From CALMBW01 sp963779645 (GTDB lineage Bacteria > Actinomycetota > CADDZG01 > WHSQ01): 64,000 nt of DNA. Positions 16,666 through 24,817 of this stretch are shown piece after piece (positions within the stretch are counted from its first letter, which is position 1; each line of letters starts with the position of its first letter). A program made the translations under genes and the position numbers. Location of the stretch: assembly GCA_963779645.1 (NCBI GenBank), contig CAVZYX010000005.1, positions 868,001 to 932,000 of the forward strand, given 5' to 3'. The notes below the pieces were generated by a model. That model did no database searches, was not told where the DNA came from, and saw only the letters and a list, made by a program, of their open reading frames with translations.

Positions 16666-16763
16666 CGGGAAGACGGAGCAACCCTCTTCACCCCCCACCC
16701 GGCGTTGGGTTTCGGCTGCGGCAAACGCTGACGGAATCCGGCGATACCTCCGGCTTCCCGTCA
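16663..16763 (+). ncRNA. structured intergenic RNA between the XRE regulator and the HbhA-like gene
   Basis: TGACGGGAAG (16663-16672) pairs perfectly with CTTCCCGTCA (16754-16763). After one mismatch CGGAG pairs with CTCCG, so a roughly 15-bp stem closes a 70-nt internal region. That region contains a C-rich run and small hairpins such as ACCC-GGCGTT-GGGT. There is no T-run after it. It may be an mRNA leader or attenuator for the HbhA-like gene, whose Shine-Dalgarno starts 34 bases later, or a stable small RNA. Confidence 0.4.
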
Positions 16764-16814
16764 CCTAGGTAACTAACGACTACACCAAGCACGCTGAAGG
16801 AGGTGAAAGAAAAC

Positions 16815-17180
16815 ATGGCAAAGGCTCAAGAACTCATCTATGCGGTTGTTGGTGCTGGAGACGTCGCCGTTGACAAGGTGAAGGGTCTCCGCAAGTTCGC
16901 TGACCGCAAGACCAACGAGAAGGTGTTCAAGGACTTCGTTAAGCGTGGTCGTACGCTTTCCACGAAGGTCAAGAACTCCAAGCCTGGCAAGCAGTTCAGC
17001 GCCCAGACCGACACGGTCAAGACCAAGGCTTCGGACGCTGCCAAGACTGTCACCAAGGCCCTCGGCGTGAACGTGGTGTCGTGGCCCAAGGGTCGCAAAA
17101 CCACTTCTCGTAAGTCGCCGACCAGTGGTGCCCGCAAGACCACAAGCACCGCCAAGAAGACGACTGCGAAGGCTTCATAG
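16815..17180 (+). CDS. HbhA-like Lys/Ala-rich protein
   Basis: The 121-residue protein opens with a short hydrophobic-amphipathic segment (AQELIYAVVGAGDVAVDKV) and becomes increasingly basic, ending in Lys/Thr/Ser-rich low-complexity sequence (KTTSTAKKTTAKAS), like the heparin-binding hemagglutinin HbhA and histone-like tails. It is shorter than mycobacterial HbhA (about 200 residues) and lacks its long coiled coil, so surface adhesion should not be assumed. Its position right after an XRE regulator matches hbhA in mycobacteria. The ATG at 16815 has a strong AAGGAGGTG Shine-Dalgarno, unlike most genes here. Confidence 0.7.
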   Translation: MAKAQELIYAVVGAGDVAVDKVKGLRKFADRKTNEKVFKDFVKRGRTLSTKVKNSKPGKQFSAQTDTVKTKASDAAKTVTKALGVNVVSWPKGRKTTSRKSPTSGARKTTSTAKKTTAKAS

Positions 17181-17255
17181 CTCCACTAAGGCGTCGCCGC
17201 GAAGCGGCGGTTGGCGCCGTGTGGATCCGTTAGTCGGTCTCTCGAGATCAAAGAT

Positions 17256-17286
17256 AGAGCTCGCCCCATGGGCGGGCTCTTTTCTT
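17256..17286 (+). terminator. intrinsic terminator after the HbhA-like gene
   Basis: AGAGCTCGCCC pairs with GGGCGGGCTCT (11 bp, one G-T pair, short loop) and is followed by TTTCTT. It lies 76 bp past the HbhA-like stop codon. Confidence 0.85.
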
Positions 17287-17346
17287 AGGCTGTACAAGGG
17301 GAATCATCCCGGTTCGAGCGATGTTGAGAGGTACGTGACGGTCACG

Positions 17347-18360
17347 ATGACCCTGGATGTCCATGTCCACCAAGACGAGAGCAGTTTCGACCTGCCTGTA
17401 TGGCGGGAGCTGCTAGCGCGCCAGGCACACAACCATGTATTCGCCACGCCCGAGTGGAACAAGGTCTGGTGGGAGGAGTTCAAGGCGGGCAAGGAGCTGT
17501 TCATCCTCGAGATGAAGCGTGACGACGCATCGGTCGCCCTCGTTCCTCTGTACCGGAAGGCGGAGGACGGCAAGAACATCTTGCGTTTCGTGGGAGGCAT
17601 CGACCTCACGGATTACCTCGGGCCGATCGGAGCCGAGGAAGACCATCGCCAAGTGGCCGAAAGTCTCATGACCTGGCTCACCTCCACAGACGTCTTGTGG
17701 GACGAGTTCGATGCCCACAACATGCCCGTCCCCTTCCACTTCGCAGAGGAGTTGGTTGAACGCGCTGATGCCGCCGGTTTCGATTTCCGATTGGAGCAAG
17801 AGGAGACCGCGGCACTGCTGCGGTTGCCAGCGACTTGGGATGAGTATCTAGCTTCCCTCGACGGTAAGGAACGTCACGAGTTGAAAAGGAAACGTCGTCG
17901 CATCGAAAGAGATCATCCGGACGTGAGGATGCGACGATCAACCAGCGAGACGCTCGATACGGACTTAAGAACCTTCGTCGATATGCATCGCGGCACGGAG
18001 GGGATGAAGGGTCACTTCATGCGACCGGACATCGCGACCTTCTTCGAGAGAGTTGCACACGCTTTCATGCCGCTAGGTTGGCTGCGCCTCGATTTCCTCG
18101 AGATCGGTGAAACTGCAGTGGCTACAACCTTTGGTTTCGATCTTGATGGGACCCTCTACCTCTACAACTCCGCGTACGAGCCAGATGCCTCTCGCCTTTC
18201 TCCAGGGTTCATCCTCGTCTCTCACCTGATCGAGGAATGCATCGAGCGTGAATATGAGGTCTTCGATTTCCTGAGAGGTCCCGAGCGCTACAAGTATCAA
18301 CTGGGTGCCGAGGCCGTCCCGCTGCACAACGTTCAGCTGTTCAGGGACACGAAGGTTTAG
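17347..18360 (+). CDS. GNAT acetyltransferase of the FemAB/CelD-like type
   Basis: About 337 residues. The protein has the duplicated acyltransferase fold of the FemAB/CelD-like family (Acetyltransf_6): N-terminal HNHVFATPEWNKVWWEEFK, a central LASLDGKERHELKRKRRR segment, and a C-terminal YLYNSAYEP with SPGFILVSHLIEECI. These proteins act in polysaccharide or cell-envelope modification, but the acceptor here is unknown. The open frame extends far upstream into non-conserved sequence; the ATG at 17347 (or GTG 17335) just precedes recognisable sequence. It is followed 26 bp later by mshA. Confidence 0.82.
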   Translation: MTLDVHVHQDESSFDLPVWRELLARQAHNHVFATPEWNKVWWEEFKAGKELFILEMKRDDASVALVPLYRKAEDGKNILRFVGGIDLTDYLGPIGAEEDHRQVAESLMTWLTSTDVLWDEFDAHNMPVPFHFAEELVERADAAGFDFRLEQEETAALLRLPATWDEYLASLDGKERHELKRKRRRIERDHPDVRMRRSTSETLDTDLRTFVDMHRGTEGMKGHFMRPDIATFFERVAHAFMPLGWLRLDFLEIGETAVATTFGFDLDGTLYLYNSAYEPDASRLSPGFILVSHLIEECIEREYEVFDFLRGPERYKYQLGAEAVPLHNVQLFRDTKV

Positions 18361-18386
18361 GGCTGGGTAAGTCCTACGATGATCAG

Positions 18387-19637
18387 ATGACCGTAAAACG
18401 CGTGGCAGTGATCGCCTATCACTCCTCTCCCTTACATGAGCCGGGCACCGGCGACGCAGGGGGGATGACGGTCTACGTCCGGCAACTGGCAGCCGCTCTC
18501 GCGGTGCGAGGTGTACACACTGACATCTTCACGAGAGCAACGTCTCCCGAGGATCGCGTGACCTTCATCTCGGATGATGTTCGTGTTGTTCCAGTGGATG
18601 CGGGGCCTCGAGAGATCCTCGATAAGGAAGAGCTTCCGGATCACATCGATGATTTCGTCGCGTCCGTCAGGGCTTTCGCTACCGTTCAACGGATCCGTTA
18701 CGACATCGTCCACTCCCATTACTGGCAATCGGGCATGGCTGCCAAGCATCTGGCGCAGGCATGGGACTTGCCGCTCGTTCATTCCCCTCACACTCTGGGT
18801 CGGGTCAAGAACGCTCGGCTCGCCCCGGGCGATGCGCCGGAACCCGAAGTCAGGCTCCTCGGCGAGCAGCAGGTGATCTCTGCTGCCGATGTCTTGATCG
18901 CTAACACCGAGGACGAGTACCAGGCTTTCGCCTGCATGTACAAGGCACCACACGACAAGCTGAAGGAACTCTCGCCGGGCGTGGACCATGCAAACTTCCG
19001 TCCAGGCGATCGCGCGGAGGCTCGCGCCGAACTCGGATTGGATCCCGATCGACCGGTCCTCCTGTTCGTGGGGCGTATCCAGAGACTCAAGGGGATCGAG
19101 CTTGCTATCAGGACCGTTGCCGAGCTAGGGACCTACCAGGGCCGAGAACCCCTCCTCCTCATCGTTGGTGGGGCTAGCGGTCGGGGCGGGGAGGAAGAGG
19201 TCGAGCGCCTAGAAAGCATCGCTCGAGAGCTCGGTATCGCAGACCGGGTTCGCTTCCTTGGGCCCAAACCTCATACAAAGTTGCCCGCTCACTATCGCGC
19301 TGCGGACGTGACCCTCATCTGTTCGCACAACGAATCTTTCGGATTGGCAGCTCTTGAAGCTCATGCCTCCGGCTGCCCTGTCGTAGGAACCCCAGTCGGC
19401 GGTCTTTCGCATGTCGTACGAGACGGTGAATCAGGTTTCCTCATCGACGAACGTGATCCCGCTCAGTTCGCTGCCAGCGTCGACAAGATCCTCAGTGATC
19501 CAGACTTGGCGGCGTCGTTCTCACGCGCGGCCTTGGTTGGGTCCTTACCGTTCTCGTGGGACGGAACCGCCGAACGTTTCATCGATCTTTACGATTGTTT
19601 GATCAACGAGCGTTTCCCAGAACTCTGTACCTGTTAG
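18387..19637 (+). CDS. mshA: D-inositol-3-phosphate glycosyltransferase, mycothiol biosynthesis
   Basis: The 416-residue GT4 enzyme transfers GlcNAc from UDP-GlcNAc to inositol 3-phosphate, the first step of mycothiol synthesis. It matches MshA closely: HTSPL-like HSSPLHEPGTGDAGGMTVYV at the N-terminus, the HSHYWQSG acceptor-site segment near residue 112, GEQQVI near residue 164, SPGVDHANFRPGDR and the donor-binding FVGRIQRLKG and NESFGLAALEA near residue 315. Mycothiol is restricted to Actinomycetota, which helps place the organism. TACGAT lies 6 bases before the ATG, so the mRNA is probably leaderless. Confidence 0.92.
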   Translation: MTVKRVAVIAYHSSPLHEPGTGDAGGMTVYVRQLAAALAVRGVHTDIFTRATSPEDRVTFISDDVRVVPVDAGPREILDKEELPDHIDDFVASVRAFATVQRIRYDIVHSHYWQSGMAAKHLAQAWDLPLVHSPHTLGRVKNARLAPGDAPEPEVRLLGEQQVISAADVLIANTEDEYQAFACMYKAPHDKLKELSPGVDHANFRPGDRAEARAELGLDPDRPVLLFVGRIQRLKGIELAIRTVAELGTYQGREPLLLIVGGASGRGGEEEVERLESIARELGIADRVRFLGPKPHTKLPAHYRAADVTLICSHNESFGLAALEAHASGCPVVGTPVGGLSHVVRDGESGFLIDERDPAQFAASVDKILSDPDLAASFSRAALVGSLPFSWDGTAERFIDLYDCLINERFPELCTC

Positions 19638-19706
19638 GGAACTCGCGAAGAAAAGACGTAAGTCTCTGACCTGCGGTTTTGTTGTGCTAGCAGCACTTTC
19701 AGCGCG

Positions 19707-19735
19707 TTGACCGATCTAAGGTCGGTCGCTATCTT
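19707..19735 (+). promoter_or_regulatory. promoter with inverted repeat for the 19.7-kb small RNA
   Basis: TTGACC (19707-19712) and TATCTT (19730-19735) are spaced exactly 17 bases. An inverted repeat GACCGA-N7-TCGGTC (19709-19727) overlaps the -35 box and spacer and may bind a regulator. No protein start follows, only the structured RNA candidate. Confidence 0.6.
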
Positions 19736-19741
19736 TCGCCT

Positions 19742-19824
19742 CGGCCCCAGGGATCGAAGGTCGACCGGAACCGTGTGTGGGGAAGTACACGGGGTTGGTT
19801 GGTCTGAGGTTCCTGGGGCCTTTT
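19742..19824 (+). ncRNA. candidate small RNA bounded by promoter and terminator
   Basis: The roughly 83-nt region starts about 7 bases after a good -10 box. Its ends form an 11-bp closing stem, GGCCCCAGGGA (19743-19753) with TTCCTGGGGCC (19810-19820), followed by TTTT, so the whole RNA can fold back and end as an intrinsic terminator. Inside, CCGTGT-N10-ACACGG forms a hairpin. It lies between the convergent ends of mshA and PRODH and encodes no protein. It does not carry SRP, tmRNA or tRNA hallmarks and no known family is recognised. Confidence 0.55.
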
Positions 19825-19827
19825 CGA

Positions 19828-20739
19828 TTACTCGCGAACAAGCGCGCGTAGGAAGAAGCGCATATTCGCTGGACGTTCCGCCATCCTTCGCATCAGGTAC
19901 GGATACCAAGCAGATCCGAACGGGACGTATGTCCTGACCCGATAGCCTTCGGCAGCAAGTCGTTCTTGGAGTTCTCTTCGCACGCCAAAGAGCATCTGGA
20001 TCTCGAATCCTTTTTGGCCAGCCCCGATCTTCTCCGAGACATGCTTAGCGTGGTCGATGAGCTTCTCGTCATGTGAAGCGATCGCCGGGTCCGTTCCCCG
20101 TTCGAAGAGCCATTCGGTGAGGAACCGGTACTGGCTGTCGATCTCGGACTTCTTCTGAAAGGCGATCTGTTCGGCTTCGGAGTACGCACCCTTCACCAGT
20201 CTCACCTTCGGCTGCAGGCCCGCCATCGTTTCAAGGTCAACGGGTGTTCTGCGAAGGTACGACTGGATCGCGAGCCTGATATCGGGGAAGTCGGCATGGA
20301 GCGATCGGTAGACATCGATGGTGTCGAACACGTACTCGGCCTGTTCCATGTCGATCTCGATGTAAGTGCCGACAGCATGGGCCTCGGCAGCGAGGCGGCG
20401 TAGATGATCGATGCAGGCGCCCTTGTCGAAAGCCAGACCTAGCTGCGTCAGCTTTACCGACACGGTGGTGTCGATCTTGGTTTCTTCGATGCGCTTGATC
20501 GACATCAGGTACTCATCTGCGGCGGCCTGAGCGCCGGACGGGTCATCGACCCCTTCGCCGAGGAGGTCGAGGATCCCGCCAACGCCTTTCGCGTTGAGCG
20601 CCCGGATGGCTTCGATCGCGTCCTCGAGGTCGTCCCCGGCGACGAAGCGCTTTACGACCGGCTTGGTGAAGCGACCCTCCGTAACGAGTTTCTGGATCTT
20701 GGCCTTCTCCGAGGCCCACAAAAGGGCACGTCCTAGCAA
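19828..20739 (-). CDS. proline dehydrogenase (monofunctional)
   Basis: The 303-residue TIM-barrel flavoenzyme oxidises proline to pyrroline-5-carboxylate and feeds electrons to the quinone pool. Recognised by VSVKLTQLGLAFD near residue 93, IEIDMEQAEYVFDTIDVYR near residue 128, VRLVKGAYSE near residue 180 and the C-terminal YVPFGSAWYPYLMRRMAERP. It is the short actinobacterial form without the P5C dehydrogenase domain. The TTG start at 20739 has a GGGAGG Shine-Dalgarno. It is transcribed divergently from proC, which runs the opposite reaction direction. Confidence 0.92.
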   Translation of the reverse strand: MLGRALLWASEKAKIQKLVTEGRFTKPVVKRFVAGDDLEDAIEAIRALNAKGVGGILDLLGEGVDDPSGAQAAADEYLMSIKRIEETKIDTTVSVKLTQLGLAFDKGACIDHLRRLAAEAHAVGTYIEIDMEQAEYVFDTIDVYRSLHADFPDIRLAIQSYLRRTPVDLETMAGLQPKVRLVKGAYSEAEQIAFQKKSEIDSQYRFLTEWLFERGTDPAIASHDEKLIDHAKHVSEKIGAGQKGFEIQMLFGVRRELQERLAAEGYRVRTYVPFGSAWYPYLMRRMAERPANMRFFLRALVRE

Positions 20740-20802
20740 GCTTTGGCCTCCCTGAAAGGTGTTTGCGTCATGGTTCAGTAAGTCCTGCCATCATAGGTAC
20801 CC

Positions 20803-21621
20803 ATGGCGAAACTCGCAGTGTTGGGGTGCGGAAAGATGGGCGAGGCCCTGGTCGCTGGTTTGCTCGCGTCCGGTTGGAGAAAGCCCCAGGACATCACCGT
20901 TACGGCTCGGCGTGAGGAGCGGCTCGAGGAGCTCGCTGCTGCTCACGGAGTCGAGGCGATCCTGGACAACGCCGAGGCGATCCGGGGGGCCGAGGTCATC
21001 GTCCTCAGCGTCAAACCCCAGGACATCGAGGCGCTGCTCTCGTCTATCTCGGATCATGTATCGCCCGATCAAACGATCCTGTCGGTGGTCGCCGCCATCC
21101 ATATCGGACTTATCGAGTCCCGGTTGACGAACGACGTCCCGGTGGTCAGAGCGATGCCGAACACCCCATCCATCGTTCACGAAGGGATGGCAGGTATCGC
21201 CTGTGGACGGTTCGCAGACGACGCGCACATGAAGCAGGCGGTTGACATCCTGAGTCACGTGGGGCGTGTCGTAACCGTGAGCGAGGCGTATCTCGACGCC
21301 GTCACCGCGATCTCGGGTTCGGGACCTGCATACTTCGCGCTACTTGCGGAGGCGATGATCGAGGCTGGGATCCTTCTGGGACTTTCGAGAGAGATCTCAT
21401 CTGAGCTAGTTATCCAGACGATGCTCGGATCCGCCAAGCTCATGCGCGACGAGAACATGCACCCGGTCGAACTCCGAGAGATGGTTACCTCCCCAGGCGG
21501 CACCACGATCCGTGCGATCCGTGTTCTCGAGCAATCCGGTGTGCGAGCTGCGTTCCTGAACGCGATCCAAGCCGCGATGGAACGCTCACAGGAACTCGCA
21601 GCAGGTCAGCCCGACGGGTAG
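20803..21621 (+). CDS. proC: pyrroline-5-carboxylate reductase
   Basis: The 272-residue enzyme reduces pyrroline-5-carboxylate to proline with NAD(P)H. The N-terminal Rossmann motif is VLGCGKMGEAL; VKPQDIEALL and VRAMPNTPSIVHEGMAGIA are the conserved cofactor and substrate segments; SGSGPAYFALLAEAMIEAG and the C-terminal TSPGGTTIRAIRVLE are diagnostic. It lies 63 bp from the divergent proline dehydrogenase start, and its end overlaps the convergent FAD oxidase by 16 bp. The position after mshA and before the HTH/bS22 block mirrors mycobacteria. Confidence 0.95.
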   Translation: MAKLAVLGCGKMGEALVAGLLASGWRKPQDITVTARREERLEELAAAHGVEAILDNAEAIRGAEVIVLSVKPQDIEALLSSISDHVSPDQTILSVVAAIHIGLIESRLTNDVPVVRAMPNTPSIVHEGMAGIACGRFADDAHMKQAVDILSHVGRVVTVSEAYLDAVTAISGSGPAYFALLAEAMIEAGILLGLSREISSELVIQTMLGSAKLMRDENMHPVELREMVTSPGGTTIRAIRVLEQSGVRAAFLNAIQAAMERSQELAAGQPDG

Positions 21622-22928
21622 ACGGGAACGATCACTTCGGGGTTAAGGATGCCGTTCGGGTCGTAGCGCTCCTTGAGTTCTCGGAACCTAACGATCCCAT
21701 CGTTTTCCTCGGCTAGATCGAGCCACCGGCTCTTCGCTCTCCCCACGCCATGCTCTCCGCGTATATGACCTCCACGTTCGAGCACGGCCTTCAGAACGAT
21801 CTCCGCCAACTCATCTGTCTCGTGCCCTTCGACACTGAGAACGTTGAGGTGGATATGCCCAACCAGAAGGTGTCCGAACGCATGGACGCGACGTCCTGGT
21901 AACGATCGGTGCAGTGACACGATCAGCGCCCCGAGTTCTTCGGGAGGGATCGAGATATCTAGTTTCAGCGGAGGACCGACCAGACGTAGCGCCTCATTCA
22001 CGAGATCGCGGTATGCCCAAAGGAGTTCTTGCTGTTCCTTTGACCTGGCAACGAGCGCCTCTTCTGAGCCGAGAGCGTAAAGAGCGCTAGCGACGCGATC
22101 GATGTCTTCATCCGCCCATTCGAGAAGGAGATGGAAGGGGCCTTTCGTTGATGCGATCTCGGGCAGCTCGAGAACCCGTCGAACGAGGTCGAGCTCCGGG
22201 TCGCCCATGTACTCGGCCACTTCCAGAGTGTCGAAACCTTGATGGAGAGCTCTCGCAGTTTCGAGCAACTCACCGAGTGATCCGAAACTCGCAAGGGCGG
22301 TCACCGTGGAATAGCGTTGGGGAACCGTTCTTACTGTGCCTCCCACGATGACACCCAGGGTTCCTTCCATCCCAACACCCAGTTGGCGCGCTAGGTCACC
22401 CGCCACGATCTCGCCGGAGGCAAGGATGACCTCAAGTTCCTCAACCATCTCTCCCATCCGCCCATGTCGGAAGCTCCGCGCACCTCCTGCATTCGTGGCA
22501 ACCATCCCTCCGAACGTCGCGCTCGCTCTCGAAGCGATGTCGAGGGGAACTTCACGCGCTGCTGTGGCTGCTGCATCTTGAGCCGCGATCAGCGTCGTTC
22601 CTGCCCTCCAGGCCACAACCGGATCGTCGAATGAGCAGTTATCGAGCCGTCTGAGGCTTAGGACGATCTCGCCCCCGAGCGGTGTGGCTCCGGCGACGAG
22701 CCCCGTGTTGCCACCTTGCGGGACGACTCCGATCCGCTCGGCGTTGCAATAGCCGAGGACCGCGGCAACTTCCTCTATCGAACCGGGCAGGACCACAGCA
22801 GGAGTCGTTCCGACGAAACGACCCGTCTGGTCGATCTCGAAGAGCAGCTTGTCGCCATCGTCGGTCAACACCTGGTCGGCGCCGACGATGCCTCTGAATC
22901 CGTCGATCCAGTCGTTCGCATCTGACAT
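21606..22928 (-). CDS. FAD-linked oxidase, glycolate/D-lactate dehydrogenase type
   Basis: The 440-residue protein has an N-terminal FAD_binding_4 (PCMH-type) domain with VVPQGGNTGLVAGATP near residue 70 and ASRASATFGGMVATNAGG near residue 131, and a C-terminal FAD-oxidase domain with HAFGHLLVGHIHLNV near residue 345 and RGGHIRGEHGVG near residue 393, where the His residues bind metal in this family. It should oxidise a 2-hydroxy acid such as glycolate, D-lactate or D-2-hydroxyglutarate. Substrate is not decided by the sequence. A TAGAAA box is 6 bases before the ATG. Confidence 0.9.
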   Translation of the reverse strand: MSDANDWIDGFRGIVGADQVLTDDGDKLLFEIDQTGRFVGTTPAVVLPGSIEEVAAVLGYCNAERIGVVPQGGNTGLVAGATPLGGEIVLSLRRLDNCSFDDPVVAWRAGTTLIAAQDAAATAAREVPLDIASRASATFGGMVATNAGGARSFRHGRMGEMVEELEVILASGEIVAGDLARQLGVGMEGTLGVIVGGTVRTVPQRYSTVTALASFGSLGELLETARALHQGFDTLEVAEYMGDPELDLVRRVLELPEIASTKGPFHLLLEWADEDIDRVASALYALGSEEALVARSKEQQELLWAYRDLVNEALRLVGPPLKLDISIPPEELGALIVSLHRSLPGRRVHAFGHLLVGHIHLNVLSVEGHETDELAEIVLKAVLERGGHIRGEHGVGRAKSRWLDLAEENDGIVRFRELKERYDPNGILNPEVIVPVYPSG

Positions 22929-22961
22929 AGGTCGTTTCTAACAGGGCGTTAGTCTGCGCTC

Positions 22962-23258
22962 ATGACCGAGCACGCAGCTCTAGCCCTGCTGTACACGGGA
23001 GGCGGAGGTCCGCCTAGGGCCGAGGTCCTCCGCTCCGTCCTGGAGGGGAGCGGTATCGAGGCTTACGTCAGGGGAAGCGCGATGGGTGGCATGTATCCCA
23101 CCAATGTCGGGGCCCTTGGCGAGTTCGAGATCTATGTCAAACAAGAGGATCTCGAGCGGGCACGCGAGCTGATCCTCGACGTTGAGAAGGACCTTCCCGA
23201 GATGGCGCTCGATGACGACTTCGAACCCGAAGAAGGCTGGGATGACACCGCCGAATGA
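22962..23258 (+). CDS. DUF2007-like small protein
   Basis: The 98-residue protein matches the DUF2007 pattern of putative signal-transducing proteins: a short ferredoxin-like alpha/beta fold in which EVLRSVLEGSGIEAYVRG is followed by a Gly-rich loop and VKQEDLERARELI, then an acidic tail. Its molecular function is unknown. TAGTCT sits 6 bases before the ATG. It precedes the deacetylase gene by 28 bp, and that gene has its own -10-like box. Confidence 0.75.
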   Translation: MTEHAALALLYTGGGGPPRAEVLRSVLEGSGIEAYVRGSAMGGMYPTNVGALGEFEIYVKQEDLERARELILDVEKDLPEMALDDDFEPEEGWDDTAE

Positions 23259-23286
23259 GCGTTCTGCGCGCGGATAGGGTCGCTGA

Positions 23287-24420
23287 GTGACCACATCTGT
23301 TAACAGAACGGTGGGGTTGGTGACCGTGGAAGACGTCGCCAAAACCTATGACTTCGGCTCTTCGCATCCTCTCCGGCCCGAGCGCGTGCTCATGACTTAC
23401 GAGAACATCTCGAAGATCGGGTTGGACGAGCTCGATCACGTGACTGAGCTGGCGGGCCGTTCGGCGACCGACGATGAGATACTCCGAGCACATTCAGCCG
23501 AGTACGTGGATGTCGTTAAAGGGATCGACGAGGGCCGGGTACCCGAGAGCAAGGGCCTCGGGTACGGACTCGGTACCCCCGACGATCCGATCTTCGAAGG
23601 GATGCATCAAGCTTCATCGGCAGTCTGCGGCGCATCGATCGTGGCAGCGGAGGCAGTCGCAACGGGCAAGACGAACTACGCGTTCAATCCTGCCGGAGGA
23701 CTCCATCACGCGCGTCGAAGTGAGGCGTCGGGTTTCTGCATCTATGACGATCCCGCAGTCGCTATCGCTCACGTTCTGAATCTCCATCCCGAATGGCGTG
23801 TCATGTATGTGGATGTAGATGTGCACCACGGGGATGGTGTGCAGTGGATCTTCTACGACAACCCGCAGGTCTTGACCGTTTCACTTCACCAGTCGGGCCG
23901 GTATCTCTATCCGGGGACGGGATTCGAGGATGAGATCGGTGCGGGCGACGCTAAAGGCACTTCCGCCAACATCCCTTTCATGCCCTACACCTCTGAAAGC
24001 GACTATCTGTGGGCACTCGCACGGGTGGTCCCGTCCCTCGCTGAAGCTTTCAAGCCGCAGATACTCGTAACCCAACTTGGCGCGGACACCCATCATCGGG
24101 ATCCTTTGGCGAACCTGGGTCTGACCATGGCGGCTTACCAACCGATGGCGAAGATCCTGCATGCGACAGCCGACGATCACGCGGAGGGGCGTTGGGTGGC
24201 AACCGGAGGCGGTGGCTATCAGGCCGAGACCGTCGTTCCGAAGGTATGGACGATCCACTTCGCCGAGATGTGTGGTCGATCCGATCTCGTACCGGAGGAC
24301 TGGCTGCTCGACGAAGCGTCCGACCAGGTGTCACGTAGCTATAGGGATTCTGTGGATCGTTCCGTCGACGCGGTGCTCGAAAGTTGCATCGAACGCCTAC
24401 TCGCACTCTCGAGCGAGTAA
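23287..24420 (+). CDS. acuC: AcuC-type histone-deacetylase-superfamily amidohydrolase
   Basis: The 377-residue protein is a zinc-dependent deacetylase of the HDAC/AcuC family. Visible signatures: HPLRPERV near residue 27, RAHSAEYVDVV near residue 61, PAGGLHHARRSEASGFCIYD near residue 137 containing the catalytic His pair, VDVDVHHGDGVQ near residue 176 with the zinc Asp/His ligands, LGADTHHRDPL near residue 260 with the second zinc Asp, and GGGGYQ near residue 300. Bacterial AcuC deacetylates acetyl-CoA synthetase; here the substrate is inferred. GTG start with TAGGGT 6 bases upstream, likely leaderless. Confidence 0.9.
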   Translation: MTTSVNRTVGLVTVEDVAKTYDFGSSHPLRPERVLMTYENISKIGLDELDHVTELAGRSATDDEILRAHSAEYVDVVKGIDEGRVPESKGLGYGLGTPDDPIFEGMHQASSAVCGASIVAAEAVATGKTNYAFNPAGGLHHARRSEASGFCIYDDPAVAIAHVLNLHPEWRVMYVDVDVHHGDGVQWIFYDNPQVLTVSLHQSGRYLYPGTGFEDEIGAGDAKGTSANIPFMPYTSESDYLWALARVVPSLAEAFKPQILVTQLGADTHHRDPLANLGLTMAAYQPMAKILHATADDHAEGRWVATGGGGYQAETVVPKVWTIHFAEMCGRSDLVPEDWLLDEASDQVSRSYRDSVDRSVDAVLESCIERLLALSSE

Positions 24421-24430
24421 CCTCCCCGCC

Positions 24431-24808
24431 ATGAATAGCATCGTGGACCTTCACCGGTTTGCCGCTTACTCGGTTCCGACCGGATTCGGTTTGCTAGCGC
24501 TGTGGTCGATCTTCAGCCTTATCCGCAACCGAGATCCGCACCCTTGGTTCTGGAGCCTGCTGGCGATACTGCAGGTGGTCATCGGTGTGCAGTTCATCGT
24601 TGGCGGCATCCTGTTCCTTGACGGTCGGCGCACGGATTCCTGGCGTCATTACTTCTACGGCGCCTTCTTTCCTGCCGTCGTGCTTTTCTTCGCCCATCGA
24701 TGGGCTCGAGGCGCCAAGGCTGGCCCATGGCTGGTTTTCGGCGTCGCCGGCTTCGTCTGCTTCGGGCTTACTCTGATGGCTCTGTTCACCGGGCTGAACA
24801 TCATCTAA
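24431..24808 (+). CDS. four-helix membrane protein of unknown function
   Basis: The 125-residue product has four hydrophobic segments, roughly residues 13-30, 42-62, 75-91 and 96-121, and short charged loops (RRTDSWRH). No family is recognised with certainty. The frame is open further upstream into acuC, but ATG 24431 is the first sensible start and gives a protein beginning with a membrane helix. It lies 10 bp after acuC and 9 bp before the MarP-like protease, so it is probably co-transcribed with both. Confidence 0.7.
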   Translation: MNSIVDLHRFAAYSVPTGFGLLALWSIFSLIRNRDPHPWFWSLLAILQVVIGVQFIVGGILFLDGRRTDSWRHYFYGAFFPAVVLFFAHRWARGAKAGPWLVFGVAGFVCFGLTLMALFTGLNII

Positions 24809-24817
24809 GGGAGACCT

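Noticed and set aside
16663..16763. 6C RNA identity for the structured region before the HbhA-like gene
   Set aside because: One C-rich run is present, but two hairpins with C-rich loops are not clear, so the family cannot be assigned by eye.
19742..19824. SRP 4.5S RNA, tRNA(Sec) or tmRNA identity for the small RNA candidate
   Set aside because: It lacks the SRP GGTCAGG...GGAAG...AGCAGCC core, has no TCA anticodon arm or T-loop, and no tmRNA tag frame.
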